Below are positions 54,210-63,679 of a DNA stretch of 64,000 bases, piece by piece. The position numbers and the translations under genes are program-made. Within the stretch, counting starts at the first letter, position 1, and each line of letters opens with the position of its first letter. The stretch spans positions 1 through 64,000 of the forward strand of contig NZ_BNBD01000015.1 of NCBI RefSeq assembly GCF_014654785.1, read 5' to 3'. The notes beneath the pieces are model-generated. The model searched no databases and was not told the origin of the DNA. It saw only the letters and a program-made list of their open reading frames with translations. This stretch comes from Streptomyces mashuensis. GTDB taxonomy: Bacteria > Actinomycetota > Actinomycetes > Streptomycetales > Streptomycetaceae.

Positions 54210-55366
54210 CCAGATGGGCGGGCTGGGCGGCCCGCCACCCCCGGCGCACCGTCGCCGCGAAGGCGGCCCTCGGCGTCGTCCTGCTGCTCCTCGTCGCACT
54301 GGAGGGCTTCCTCCTCGCCCGCCAGCCCAGCCGCCCGCACGCCCTGGTGCTCGCCTCCGGCGTCGCCGTCTGCCTCTGCGCCGTGCCCTACGGCTGGATT
54401 CCCCTGAACGTCCGGGCCGCCGTGGCCGTCGCGGTCTCCGGGACGACCTCCGCCGTGCTGATGGCCGGCCGGCACCCCACCGTGGTGTGGGGCGTGGGGG
54501 AGGACGTGGCGCTGCTCGTGCTGCTCACCGCCGTGGTGCACCGCTCCTCCAACCGTGCCGCCGCCGTCCTCGGCCCACTGCTCGCCGCGGTCGTCGTCGT
54601 GGCGCCCGTGCGCGACCTCAACCCCGGCTGGTGGACCGCCCTGTTCACCGTGCTCACCGGCGTGGTCGGCACCTTCTCGCTGCTGCTGCGCCAGCAGTCG
54701 GCGCAGCGCGTCCGCGACCTGGCGGCCGTACGGACCGCCGAACGGCTGGAGCTGGCCCGCGAACTGCACGACCTGGTCGCCCACCACATCACCGGCATCG
54801 CCGTGCAGGCGCAGGCGGCCCGCTTCACCGCTCTCGACGGGCAGGCCGCGGCCCGTGCGTTCGCACGCATCGAGAGCGCGGCGAGCGAGGCGGTGGGCGC
54901 GATGCGGCGCATGGTGGGCGTCCTGCGGGAGGGGGAGGCGGAGACCGAGCCGGTGGCGGGCCTGCCGCAGGTACGGGCGCTCACCGAGGAGTTCGCACGC
55001 ACCGGGCCGCCCGTGGCCCTGTACATCGAGAAGGGCATGGAGACCTGGCTGCCCGGCGAGGTCGCCGCGGCCGTCCACCGGATCGTGCGCGAGGCGCTCA
55101 CCAACATCCGCAAGCACGCCGCCGACGCCACGGCCGTGCGCATCGGGGTACGGGGCGTCGCCGAGGGCGTCGAACTGCGCGTCGCCGACGACGGGAAACG
55201 GGCGGCCCCCCTCACCGGCGAGGCACGGGGCGGCGGCTTCGGCCTCGTGGGCCTGGCCGAACGCGCCAGGGCCCTGGGCGGCCACCTGACCGCGGGCCCC
55301 GCCCCGGAGGGCGGCTGGCAGGTCCGCGCCGTCCTCCCCGTGGACCGCTCCCACCGCGACGGCTGA
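54206..55366 (+). CDS. NarL-family sensor histidine kinase
   Basis: The 386-aa kinase has about five or six N-terminal helices (residues 15-160) with little extracytoplasmic sequence. A HisKA_3 dimerisation helix carries the phosphoacceptor His in ELARELHDLVAHHITG (near residue 192). A short HATPase domain follows with EALTNIRKHA, VADDGK and GFGLVGLAERA. It probably senses membrane-associated signals and phosphorylates the upstream regulator, to which it is coupled (GTGA). Confidence 0.92.
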   Translation: MTRWAGWAARHPRRTVAAKAALGVVLLLLVALEGFLLARQPSRPHALVLASGVAVCLCAVPYGWIPLNVRAAVAVAVSGTTSAVLMAGRHPTVVWGVGEDVALLVLLTAVVHRSSNRAAAVLGPLLAAVVVVAPVRDLNPGWWTALFTVLTGVVGTFSLLLRQQSAQRVRDLAAVRTAERLELARELHDLVAHHITGIAVQAQAARFTALDGQAAARAFARIESAASEAVGAMRRMVGVLREGEAETEPVAGLPQVRALTEEFARTGPPVALYIEKGMETWLPGEVAAAVHRIVREALTNIRKHAADATAVRIGVRGVAEGVELRVADDGKRAAPLTGEARGGGFGLVGLAERARALGGHLTAGPAPEGGWQVRAVLPVDRSHRDG

Positions 55367-55423
55367 GCCCTGGGCGTAATCGCCGACAGCAGAAACCCCT
55401 GGGAGCCACCGCGAGCAGCTCCC

Positions 55424-55429
55424 TACGGT
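55424..55429 (+). promoter_or_regulatory. Possible -10 element of a leaderless promoter
   Basis: TACGGT lies 6 nt upstream of the MBL-hydrolase ATG and no ribosome-binding site intervenes, which suggests a leaderless transcript. No clear -35 is seen. Confidence 0.35.
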
Positions 55430-55435
55430 GACGCC

Positions 55436-56200
55436 ATGACTGATCACCGAACCGGTCACGGGACCGGCCCCCGCGTGGGCGTGGACGAAGTCACGCCCGG
55501 CATATGGATGTTGACGTTCGCGGCGGGCCAGGCGTACGTCCTGCGGCGCGCCCACGGCTGGATGCTGGTGGACACCGGCCTGCCCGCCCACGCCGGGGAC
55601 GTCCTCGACGCCCTGGCCGGCCTGGGCGCGGGCCCGCGCGACGTCCGCGACATCGTGCTCACGCACTCCCACCTCGACCACGCCGGCTCGGCCGCCGACC
55701 TGGCCGACGCCACCGGCGCCCGCGTCCTCGCGGGCGCCGCCGACGCCCCCGTCATCCGCGGCGACGTCCCCGAGCCGCCCCCGGTCCTCGAGGAGTGGGA
55801 GGTCCCGCTCTACGAGGAAGTCCACGCCCGCATCGGCATCCCGCCCCGCACCCCCGTGCGCCCCTGCCGGGTGGACCGCGAGCTGGGGGAGGGGGACGTC
55901 CTCGACTGGGACGAGGAGGTCCGGGTCGTCGAGGTGCCCGGCCACACGGCCGGCAGCATCGCCCTGCACCTCACCCGCTCCGGCGTCCTCTTCACCGGCG
56001 ACACCATCGCCAACATGGGCGGCATCTCCCCGAGCGTCTTCCACGTCGACCGCCCCCGGGCCGTGGCGTCCTTCCTCCGCCAGGCCACCCTCCACGTGGA
56101 CACCGCCTGTTTCGGTCATGGCGCCCCCCTGGTGGGCGGGGCGGGCGAGGCCTTGCGCGAGGCGGCCGCCGCCCTGGGCGGACCGACCCCGGCAGGGTGA
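55436..56200 (+). CDS. MBL-fold metallohydrolase
   Basis: The 254-aa cytosolic protein has the metallo-beta-lactamase zinc motif THSHLDHAG (HxHxDH, near residue 75), then EVPGHTAGSIALHL with the third-site His, LFTGDTIANMG with the bridging Asp, and a late FGHGAPL histidine. It resembles general hydrolases of the glyoxalase II/lactonase group rather than a true beta-lactamase. Substrate unknown. It follows the kinase gene after 69 bp and is convergent with the VOC gene. Confidence 0.88.
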   Translation: MTDHRTGHGTGPRVGVDEVTPGIWMLTFAAGQAYVLRRAHGWMLVDTGLPAHAGDVLDALAGLGAGPRDVRDIVLTHSHLDHAGSAADLADATGARVLAGAADAPVIRGDVPEPPPVLEEWEVPLYEEVHARIGIPPRTPVRPCRVDRELGEGDVLDWDEEVRVVEVPGHTAGSIALHLTRSGVLFTGDTIANMGGISPSVFHVDRPRAVASFLRQATLHVDTACFGHGAPLVGGAGEALREAAAALGGPTPAG

Positions 56201-56213
56201 CGGCCCGCCGGCG

Positions 56214-56609
56214 TCAGGGCGTGCCGGGCTGCCCGTAGCAGAGGCAGAAGGGGTGACCCGCCGGGTCGACGAACACCCGGAACCCGCGGGTGGGGCCACC
56301 ACTGTCGTACCGGAACGTCGCACCCAGCGCCTCCACCTCGCGCTGCGCCCGCTCGACGTCCTCCAGCGTGTCCACCTCGAAGTCCAGGTGCATCTGCTGC
56401 GGATGCTCCGGGTCGGGCCAGCGCGGCGGCCGGTGGCCGGGCACGCCCTGGAAGGCGATGCGCTGCCCCGGGCCGGAGCCGGTGAGCCACACCCATGAGG
56501 GGTCGTCCTCCTCGGTGACGACACGCCAGCCGAGGATCGCGGAGTAGAACCGCGCCAGGCTCAGCGGGTCGGGACAGTCGATGACGGTGGCCTGCAAGGT
56601 GGCGATCAT
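56214..56609 (-). CDS. VOC family (glyoxalase/dioxygenase-like) protein
   Basis: The 131-aa protein shows the paired beta-alpha-beta-beta-beta modules of the vicinal-oxygen-chelate fold: ATVIDCPDPLSLARFYSAILGW, then HLDFEVDTLEDVERAQREVEALG, and FVDPAGHPFCLCYG at the end. The FYSAILGW segment is typical of glyoxalase-like domains. Substrate unknown. The ATG at 56609 is supported by domain start; the upstream gap to the lipase-like gene is short. Confidence 0.85.
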   Translation of the reverse strand: MIATLQATVIDCPDPLSLARFYSAILGWRVVTEEDDPSWVWLTGSGPGQRIAFQGVPGHRPPRWPDPEHPQQMHLDFEVDTLEDVERAQREVEALGATFRYDSGGPTRGFRVFVDPAGHPFCLCYGQPGTP

Positions 56610-56644
56610 GCGGGCATGATGCCCCATCGGGCCGCGCGGTGCTG

Positions 56645-57952
56645 CTAGCGGCGTTCGACTGCGTCGAACCAGCGGGCTATCTGCGGTGCCCCCGCGCGGA
56701 ACGCCCCGAAGTGGTTCACCGCGCCGTGGTCGACGACCGTGGCCTTCACTCCGTGGCGAGCGAAGTCCCGCGCGCATATCTGCGAGTTGGCGATGGGAAC
56801 GTCCCGGTCGCCGCGGGCGGTGTCCAGCCGCACCGGGACGCGAGGCTTCCAGTCGCAGTTGCCGTCCTGTGCGCGGAGCGCGTCGAGCAGTCCGCCGGAG
56901 GGGTGCTGGAGGCGGGCACGGAAGTCGTCCGTGACGAGCTCCCCGACCGTGGCCGGCAGGTGCTTGGCGATCTCCTCCTCGTCGTGCCGGGTGTCGAAGA
57001 GCTTCTCCACCTTGCTCGCGTAGGGCTGCCGGAAGACCTCGGCGGGGTCCTTGTAGATCGGGTGCAGCCGGTTCTGCGCGGTGAGGAAGTAGGAGAGGTA
57101 GAACACGGCGCTACCGTCCTGCACCCGGCCGTCGAGGAGGCCCGGCAGCTCCGCGTGCTCCAAGTCGTAGGGGCCGGAGACCGGGGCCACCGCCCGCAGC
57201 CGGAAGTGCCGGTCGGCACCGCCCTGCACCGCCCGGGCCAGCGCCATCGCCACCTGCCCGCCCTGGGAGAAGCCCGTCGCATAGACGTCCCCCGTCAGCT
57301 CGCGGTGCAGCAGCCGCGCCGCCGCGCGCGAGGCCCGCAGCATGTCGAGGGAGGCGCTGACGGAGGAGGCCGTGTCCATGTACGGGTGAAGGCCCGGGCC
57401 GCCGCCAAGCCCCAGGTAGTCGGGAGCGGCCACGGCCCGCCCCGCCGACGCCTGCACCAGGGGGCCGAGCCGCTCGCCCTGCTCGCCCGACGGGGCGTTC
57501 TCGCGCCACGCCGTGGTGCCGTGCTCGTCCGCGACCAGGCCGAGCCGGCGCCTGCCGTCGTCCTGCGGCAGCAGGAACAGCCCGGTCGCGGTCGTCGGCC
57601 GGCCCTGCGGCGTGATCGTGCGGTAGGTGAGGCGGTAGGCCCGGGTGCCGTACGCCACGGACGAGGTGTCGATCCCGGCCCCGCTCAGCTGCTTCCCGAC
57701 CGCTTCCCGGTCGAGGGAGCCGGCCGGGGCGGGGGCGGAGACCAGCGTGCCCCGCCAGGATTCCGCGGCCCCCGTCCCCGCCGGCGCCGGCCCCGCCGCG
57801 ACGGCGGGCGCCGCCGCCAGCGCGGCGACGACGACGGCCGACGCCGCCGCCGTCCAGCGCCGCGCCCGCGCCCCGCCCGTACGCGACAGCAGAGGCATAC
57901 GTGACGTGCGCGACGCACGTCCCGTCCACGTGGGGTTCACACCTGTGTTCAT
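56645..57952 (-). CDS. Secreted lipase-like alpha/beta-hydrolase
   Basis: The 435-aa product has a signal peptide (hydrophobic core AASAVVVAALAAAPAVA near residues 36-53) and an alpha/beta-hydrolase fold. The nucleophile elbow is TGFSQGGQVAM, preceded by AAPDYLGLGGGPG and followed by VAPVSGPYDL. The C-terminal VDHGAVNHFGAF probably holds the catalytic His. The layout resembles the fungal/actinobacterial secretory lipase (LIP) family. ATG 57952 gives a long n-region; ATG 57898 (MPLLSRTGG) is an equally likely start. Confidence 0.8.
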   Translation of the reverse strand: MNTGVNPTWTGRASRTSRMPLLSRTGGARARRWTAAASAVVVAALAAAPAVAAGPAPAGTGAAESWRGTLVSAPAPAGSLDREAVGKQLSGAGIDTSSVAYGTRAYRLTYRTITPQGRPTTATGLFLLPQDDGRRRLGLVADEHGTTAWRENAPSGEQGERLGPLVQASAGRAVAAPDYLGLGGGPGLHPYMDTASSVSASLDMLRASRAAARLLHRELTGDVYATGFSQGGQVAMALARAVQGGADRHFRLRAVAPVSGPYDLEHAELPGLLDGRVQDGSAVFYLSYFLTAQNRLHPIYKDPAEVFRQPYASKVEKLFDTRHDEEEIAKHLPATVGELVTDDFRARLQHPSGGLLDALRAQDGNCDWKPRVPVRLDTARGDRDVPIANSQICARDFARHGVKATVVDHGAVNHFGAFRAGAPQIARWFDAVERR

Positions 57953-58054
57953 GCGTACGACCCTACGGTTCCCGCACCACGATTCCCATCGGGTCTTTCC
58001 CGTAAGGGAGTTACCAGGGCTGGAAGGGGGAACTCCGGTAAGGGGTGGAGGCGT

Positions 58055-58807
58055 TCACGCCGCCCGCCGCTCCTCCGGCCCCGCACCCGCAACCGTACCC
58101 GGAACGGCAACACCGGCCGCCGGCTCCGGCGCCGCCTGCAATGCCGCCCGCCCGCGCGGCGCGTACACGTCCACGTACTCCTGCCCCGACAGCTTGAGGA
58201 TGGCGTACATGATCTCGTCGGTGACCGCGCGCAGCACCGCGGGATCGTCCTGCATCCCCGCGTACCGCGAGAAGTCCATCGGCTCGCCCACCCGCACCGT
58301 GATGGGCGTCAGGCGGGGCAGCCGGCAGCCCCGCGGCTGGGCCTCGAACGTGCCGATCATGGCGCAGGGCAGCACCGGCGCCCCGGAACGCAGTGCCATC
58401 ATCGCCACACCCACCTTGCCCTTGTACAGCCGCCCGTCCGGGGAGCGCGTGCCCTCCGGGTAGATGCCGAGCAGCTCGCCCTCGCCCAGCACGCGCAGCG
58501 CCGTGTCCACGGCGGCCTGCGCCGCCTCCTTGCCCGACCGGTCCACCGGGATGGCGCCGGTCGCCCGGAAGAACGCCGCCGTCAGCCGGCCCTTGAGACC
58601 CGGCCCGGTGAAGTACTCGTGCTTGGCCAGGAAAGTGATCCGCCGCTTCATCACGACCGGCAGCATGAAGTGGTCCATGAACGACAGATGGTTCCCGGCG
58701 ATGATCGCCGCACCCGCGTCCGGTATGCGTTCCAGCCCTTCCAGCCGCGGCCGGAACACCCACCGCAGCATCGGCACCAGCACAGCCCTGATCACGTAGT
58801 AACCCAT
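58055..58807 (-). CDS. 1-acyl-sn-glycerol-3-phosphate acyltransferase (PlsC-like)
   Basis: The 250-aa enzyme has the acyltransferase motifs NHLSFMDHF (HX4D type, residues of about 39-47), the GAIPVDRSG block and YPEGTRSPDG (motif III), followed by VLPCAMIGTF. It would acylate lysophosphatidic acid at the membrane. The Ala/Pro-rich C-terminal tail is variable in Streptomyces. ATG 58807 starts the conserved domain; the upstream 200 bp is shared with the divergent GH101 gene. Confidence 0.9.
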   Translation of the reverse strand: MGYYVIRAVLVPMLRWVFRPRLEGLERIPDAGAAIIAGNHLSFMDHFMLPVVMKRRITFLAKHEYFTGPGLKGRLTAAFFRATGAIPVDRSGKEAAQAAVDTALRVLGEGELLGIYPEGTRSPDGRLYKGKVGVAMMALRSGAPVLPCAMIGTFEAQPRGCRLPRLTPITVRVGEPMDFSRYAGMQDDPAVLRAVTDEIMYAILKLSGQEYVDVYAPRGRAALQAAPEPAAGVAVPGTVAGAGPEERRAA

Positions 58808-59007
58808 GGTGACCGAGTCCCTTGAACAGAGTGACGTGACCCCCGCGCCGAGGCACGCTAGTGGCACGCAGTGCCATAGCGGGAGAGTGCCGATTGAGCC
58901 ATTTCCCGGCCCGGCCGGCCCACGGGCGCGGCCCCCGCACTTCCGTCCAACTCCCCGCCCCCCTTTGTCCATGGTCACCGGCGCCCCACCCGGCCCAGGG
59001 TGACCCC

Positions 59008-62000
59008 GTGAGCCACCCACACCAGGGCCCGAGCCGACGGGCCGTCGTCACCACCGCCCTCACCGGCCTGGCCCTCGGCACACCGGCCACCACCCCGCCC
59101 GCCGACGCAGCAGCCGCACCACCCACCACCGGCACCGCCGTGCTGCGCTCCACCGCCCTCGACGTCCGCGTCGACCGCGCCTTCCCCCGCATCCTCACCT
59201 ACACCGACCGCGCCACCGGCGCCGTCCTCCACGGCCAGGACGAACCCGTCACCACCCTCCTCGTCGACGGCCGGCCACACACCCCCCACGTCACCTGCAC
59301 CACCACCGCCGACCGCGCCCGCTACACCCTCCGCCTCGGCCCCGCCACCGCCCTCGACGTCGAGATCCACGCCGACCACTGGCACGTGCACTGGCATGTC
59401 ACCCGCATCACCGACACCCCCGCCCTGCCCGTCGGCACCCTGGAGATCCCCGGCCTCGCCCTGCTGTCCGTCCGCAGCGACCAGCCCGGCGCCACCCTGT
59501 ACGCCGCCCGCATCCAGCTCGACGCCGCCCGCAGCGGCGACACCCTGCTGCACGTCACCCACGACACCCCCGCCGAGCCGGCACCCACCGGCTGCGCCTA
59601 CGCCGTCGTCAGCACCGACCGGCTCGCCGCCGCCGTCGAGACCAACAGCGTCCACGACCGGCCCGGCCCCACCGAGACCTGGGAGAACGGCCGGTTCTGG
59701 CGGCACACCGTACGCCGCGCCCCCCACGTCACCGCCCGCCTGGGCTGCGGCCAGTGGACCCACCGTGCCGCCGGCGCCGCCCACCACGACACCGAGCCCC
59801 TGCCCCGCGCCACCGTCGTCCTCACCCGCGACCGCAACGGCGACGGCCGCACCGACTGGCAGGACGCCGCCATCGCCCTGCGCGACATCATGACCGACCC
59901 GCCCGGCGCCACCACCCAGCACCTCCGGGTCGTCCCCCACATCGCGTTCAACTTCGCCAGCCAGGCCACCAACCCGTTCCTGACCGTCCTCGACCACGTC
60001 AAGCGCATCCACCTCGCCACCGACGGGCTACGCCAGTTCACGCTCCTCAAGGGCTACCAGTCCGAGGGCCACGACTCCGCCCACCCCGACTACGGCGGCA
60101 ACCACAACACCCGCGCCGGCGGCCTCACCGACCTCAACACACTGCTGCGCACCGGCAAGCGCTGGAACAGCGACTTCGCCGTGCACGTCAACACCACCGA
60201 GGCGTACCCGGTGGCCCGCACCTTCACCGACCGCCTCGTCGACCCGCGCAACAAGCAGTGGGACTGGCTCGACCAGTCCTACCGCATCGACGCCCGCCGC
60301 GACCTGCTCTCCGGCGACGTCGTCCGCCGCTTCCGGCAGCTGCGCCGGGAGACCGACCCCGCCCTCGACACCCTCTACATCGACGTCTTCCGGGAATCCG
60401 GCTGGACCTCCGACCGCCTCCAGCGCGAACTGCGCGCCCAAGGCTGGAACATCACCACCGAATGGGGCCACGGCCTGGAACGCTCCAGCCTCTGGGCCCA
60501 CTGGGCCGTCGAGACCGACTACGGGCCCGACACCTCCCGCGGCATCAACTCCCGCCTCATCCGTTTCATCCGCCACCACCAGAAGGACGTCTTCGCCGAC
60601 AAATGGCCCCTCCTCGGCACCGCCCGGCTCGGCGGCTTCGAGGGCTGGCAGGGCAAAACCGACTGGAACGCCTTCCTCCGGACCGTCTGGACCCACAACC
60701 TCCCCGCCAAATACCTCCAGGCCCACCCCATCCGCACCTGGACCGACCACGAGATCACCTTCGAAGGCCCCACCCGCACCGTCGTCTCCGACGCCACCGG
60801 CACCCGCCGCATCACCACCGACGGCCGCCTCGTCCTCACCGGCGACACCTACCTGCTGCCCTGGGAACCCCGCCGCGCCACCGATCCCGACCGCCTCTAC
60901 CACCACAACCCGCACGGCGGCACCACCACCTGGACCCTGCCCCGCGGCTGGGCCCGCCTCCGCACCGTCACCCTCCACCGCCTCACCGATCAGGGCCGCA
61001 CCGACCCCACCCCCGTCCCCGTACGGAACGGCCGGATCACGCTCACCGCCGACCCCGCACAGCCCTACGTCGTCACCCGCCCCACCTCCCGCCGCCCACC
61101 CACCGACCCCCACTGGGGCGAGGGCACCCCCTTACGGGATCCCCACTTCCTCTCCGGCACCCTCGACGCCTGGCACGTCACCGGACCCGCCCGCACCGTC
61201 CGCAACCCCCTCGGCGACTGGGAACTCGTCATCGGCCCCGGACCCGCCGCCCGCGTCAGTCAGCGCCTCGCCCGGCTCCGCCCCGGCACCTACGCCGCCT
61301 CCGTCCAGGTCGAGGTCGGCGCCACAGCGGGGGAGCGGCGCCGCGCCGCCCTCACCGTCCGCACCGCCGACGGCGTCACCGCCACCAACTGGACCGACAC
61401 CTCCACCGCCGTCAACCACATCGCCGCCGACCGCAAGCACGGCACCCGCTTCCAGCGCCTGTTCACCTGGTTCACCATCCCCCACGGCGGCGGCCCCGCC
61501 ACCCTGTCCCTCACCGCCGAAGCAGGCAGCGCCCGCGTCCGCTTCGACGCCGTACGCGTCGTCCCCGGCCGGCGCAGCACCGCACCCGGCGCCCTCGTCC
61601 ACGAGGACTTCGAACACGTCCCCCAGGGATGGGGCCCCTTCGTCAAGGGCGACGCCGGCGGCACCAACGACCCCCGCACCCACATCGCCCAGCTGCACGC
61701 CCCCTACACCCGCCGCGGATGGAACGGCAAGGCCGTCGACGACGTCGTCGACGGCACCCAGTCCCTGAAATCACGCGGCGAACACCCCGGACTCGTCCAC
61801 CGCACCGTCCCCCACACCGTCCGGTTCCTCCCCGGCCACCGCTACCGCGTCACCTTCCGCTACCTGTGCGAGCAGGCCGGACAGTACGCATGGGTGACGG
61901 CCGTCGACGAACCCGCACCCCGCGAACTCCTCCGCACCCCCCTGCCCGCCGCCACCGCCCCCGCCACCCACACCTACGAGTTCACCGCCCCGGACACGGG

Positions 62001-62091
62001 TGAGGCGTGGGTGGGACTGCGGAAGGTGGGGGACAGCGGGACTGCCGAGTTCTGCCTGGACGGCTTCACCGTGCTGCCAGTCGGGCAATAG
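59008..62091 (+). CDS. Secreted GH101 endo-alpha-N-acetylgalactosaminidase; contains a TTA codon
   Basis: The 1027-aa enzyme has a Tat-like signal (PSRRAVVTTALTGLALG) and a GH101-type barrel from about 180 to 620. Within the barrel DTLYIDVFRESGW gives the candidate nucleophile Asp459 and ITTEWGHGLE the candidate acid/base Glu485. C-terminal beta domains of the carbohydrate-binding type follow (about 710-860 and 880-1027). GH101 enzymes release O-linked Gal-GalNAc from glycoproteins. Leu709 is encoded by TTA (61132-61134), right at the start of the C-terminal region, so full-length synthesis may need the bldA tRNA. A hairpin ends the gene, and an AraC regulator follows. Confidence 0.85.
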   Translation: MSHPHQGPSRRAVVTTALTGLALGTPATTPPADAAAAPPTTGTAVLRSTALDVRVDRAFPRILTYTDRATGAVLHGQDEPVTTLLVDGRPHTPHVTCTTTADRARYTLRLGPATALDVEIHADHWHVHWHVTRITDTPALPVGTLEIPGLALLSVRSDQPGATLYAARIQLDAARSGDTLLHVTHDTPAEPAPTGCAYAVVSTDRLAAAVETNSVHDRPGPTETWENGRFWRHTVRRAPHVTARLGCGQWTHRAAGAAHHDTEPLPRATVVLTRDRNGDGRTDWQDAAIALRDIMTDPPGATTQHLRVVPHIAFNFASQATNPFLTVLDHVKRIHLATDGLRQFTLLKGYQSEGHDSAHPDYGGNHNTRAGGLTDLNTLLRTGKRWNSDFAVHVNTTEAYPVARTFTDRLVDPRNKQWDWLDQSYRIDARRDLLSGDVVRRFRQLRRETDPALDTLYIDVFRESGWTSDRLQRELRAQGWNITTEWGHGLERSSLWAHWAVETDYGPDTSRGINSRLIRFIRHHQKDVFADKWPLLGTARLGGFEGWQGKTDWNAFLRTVWTHNLPAKYLQAHPIRTWTDHEITFEGPTRTVVSDATGTRRITTDGRLVLTGDTYLLPWEPRRATDPDRLYHHNPHGGTTTWTLPRGWARLRTVTLHRLTDQGRTDPTPVPVRNGRITLTADPAQPYVVTRPTSRRPPTDPHWGEGTPLRDPHFLSGTLDAWHVTGPARTVRNPLGDWELVIGPGPAARVSQRLARLRPGTYAASVQVEVGATAGERRRAALTVRTADGVTATNWTDTSTAVNHIAADRKHGTRFQRLFTWFTIPHGGGPATLSLTAEAGSARVRFDAVRVVPGRRSTAPGALVHEDFEHVPQGWGPFVKGDAGGTNDPRTHIAQLHAPYTRRGWNGKAVDDVVDGTQSLKSRGEHPGLVHRTVPHTVRFLPGHRYRVTFRYLCEQAGQYAWVTAVDEPAPRELLRTPLPAATAPATHTYEFTAPDTGEAWVGLRKVGDSGTAEFCLDGFTVLPVGQ

Positions 62092-62105
62092 ACAGGCACG
62101 GGGTT

Positions 62106-62149
62106 CCGTCCCGTTGGCCACCGTCATCGGCCGGTGACCAGCGGGACGG
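62106..62149 (+). terminator. Terminator after the GH101 gene
   Basis: CCGTCCCG (62106-62113) pairs with CGGGACGG (62142-62149). The stem continues inward through TTGG/CCA and CACCG/CGGTG with one mismatch, giving a long GC-rich hairpin 15 nt after the stop. Confidence 0.8.
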
Positions 62150-62278
62150 GGAAACCACCCGCATCCCGTCCCCCCACCCCTCCGCCCTCTGGCGGGGCGC
62201 ACCGCCATGCAAGAAGATCGGCCCCGGCAGAGCGGCCCGAACGGCCCACAGGCGGAGCCCGGCGGAAGGCGGACGCGC

Positions 62279-63169
62279 ATGTATCACACCTGGATGCGGT
62301 ACTTCAGCCCCCGGCCCGTCCACCACCGCCTCGGCCTCGTCTGCCTCGGCGTCGGCCTCCAGTACGGCGCCCTGCCCACCGTGGGCCCCCGCACCCTCGA
62401 CCACCACGTCGCCGTCGTCATCAGCGCCGGCACCGGCTGGTACCGCACCCCCGACGGCACCACCCTCCCCGTCACCGCACCCGCCCTCCTCTGGCTCCTG
62501 CCCGGCGTACCCCACCACTACGCCGCCGACCCCGCCACCGGCTGGGACGAAAGCTTCGTCGACTTCACCGGCAGCGCCGTCGCCGCCTACACCGAACTCG
62601 GCTACATCCAGCCCCGCCGGCCCGTCGTCCCCCTCACCGACACCACCGCCGCCCGCGCCGCCGTCACCCGCATCGCCCGCGCCGCTCACCACGACAACCC
62701 CCTCCTGGAGGTCGAGACCTCCGCCGCCGTCCATGAACTCCTCGTCGCCCTCCGCCACGCCCGCGCCGACGGCACCACCCCCGCCGACCCCGTCCTGCGC
62801 GCCCTCGCCCGCGACGCCTTCCTGCCGCTGTCCGTCGCCCAGCACGCCGCCCGCCACGGCATGACCCCCGCCGAGCTGCGCGACGCCGTCCGCCGCGGCG
62901 CCGGCTGCGGCCCCAAGGACTACCTGCTGGGCATCCGGCTGGGCCGCGCCAAGGAACTCCTCGCCGCCACCGACCTGCCCGTCGCCGCCGTCGCCCGCCG
63001 CGTCGGCTACACCGACCCCGCCTACTTCAGCCGCCTCTTCACCCGCCGCGTCGGCACCGCCCCCGTCCGCTACCGGCAGCGCCGGCTGCGCGCCGTCCCC
63101 GGCGGCTGGAGCCACCACGTCCCCGATCCGGAGCACCCGCCGGTCATCGCCTCCCGTTCTTCCGCATAG
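62279..63169 (+). CDS. AraC-family transcriptional regulator
   Basis: The 296-aa regulator has an N-terminal cupin sensor domain (residues 1-110, with YGALPTVGPRTLDHHVAVVI and LLPGVPHHY) and a C-terminal double HTH (about 190-285: KDYLLGIRLGRAKELLAATD, then VAAVARRVGYTDPAYFSRLF). The domain starts MYHTWMRYF, so I take ATG 62279; ATG 62207 is in frame but adds a charged, unlike stretch. Sugar-linked sensing is typical of the class, so control of the upstream GH101 gene is plausible inference. Confidence 0.87.
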   Translation: MYHTWMRYFSPRPVHHRLGLVCLGVGLQYGALPTVGPRTLDHHVAVVISAGTGWYRTPDGTTLPVTAPALLWLLPGVPHHYAADPATGWDESFVDFTGSAVAAYTELGYIQPRRPVVPLTDTTAARAAVTRIARAAHHDNPLLEVETSAAVHELLVALRHARADGTTPADPVLRALARDAFLPLSVAQHAARHGMTPAELRDAVRRGAGCGPKDYLLGIRLGRAKELLAATDLPVAAVARRVGYTDPAYFSRLFTRRVGTAPVRYRQRRLRAVPGGWSHHVPDPEHPPVIASRSSA

Positions 63170-63179
63170 GGTCGGAAGA

Positions 63180-63497
63180 GTGGAGACGAACAACAGCAGC
63201 AACACCCTCGACGAGTCCGTACGCGCCGAGCTGACCCGGCTGCGCGACAGCATCGACAACATCGACGCGGCGGTGATCCACATGCTCGCCGAACGCTTCA
63301 AGTGCACCCAGCAGGTCGGCCACCTCAAGGCCGCCCACCAGATGCCCCCCGCCGACCCCGCCCGCGAGGCCCGCCAGATCGCCCGGCTCCGCGAGCTGGC
63401 CGAGAACGCCAAGCTCGACCCGGCCTTCGCCGAAAAGTTCCTGAACTTCATCATCGCCGAGGTCATCCGCCACCACGAGACCATCGCCCGCGCCTGA
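63180..63497 (+). CDS. Chorismate mutase, AroQ type
   Basis: The 105-aa all-helical protein matches the AroQ fold: LTRLRDSIDNIDAAVIHMLAERF, then QVGHLKAAH with the conserved Lys, and a C-terminal FLNFIIAEVIRHHE helix. It converts chorismate to prephenate in phenylalanine/tyrosine synthesis. The GTG at 63180 lies 11 nt after the AraC stop; TAGGGT overlapping that stop could be a -10 element for a leaderless message. Confidence 0.92.
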   Translation: METNNSSNTLDESVRAELTRLRDSIDNIDAAVIHMLAERFKCTQQVGHLKAAHQMPPADPAREARQIARLRELAENAKLDPAFAEKFLNFIIAEVIRHHETIARA

Positions 63498-63573
63498 CCC
63501 GCACCCGACCCCGACACCCGCGCCCGACCCGCCGGAAACCCGGCACCCCGCCCCACGACCGGCCACGGCACCC

Positions 63574-63598
63574 CGCCCCTCGACCCCACCGAGGGGCG
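63574..63598. terminator. Terminator between chorismate mutase and pepN
   Basis: CGCCCCTCG (63574-63582) and CGAGGGGCG (63590-63598) form a perfect 9-bp stem with a 7-nt loop, 76 nt after the chorismate mutase stop. Confidence 0.75.
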
Positions 63599-63679
63599 AC
63601 GGGCCCGGCAACCCTGATCTTCCCCGGAGCCGCACGAAAACCCGTGGGCCCACCACCGGTGATCGGGCAAGCTGACCCC

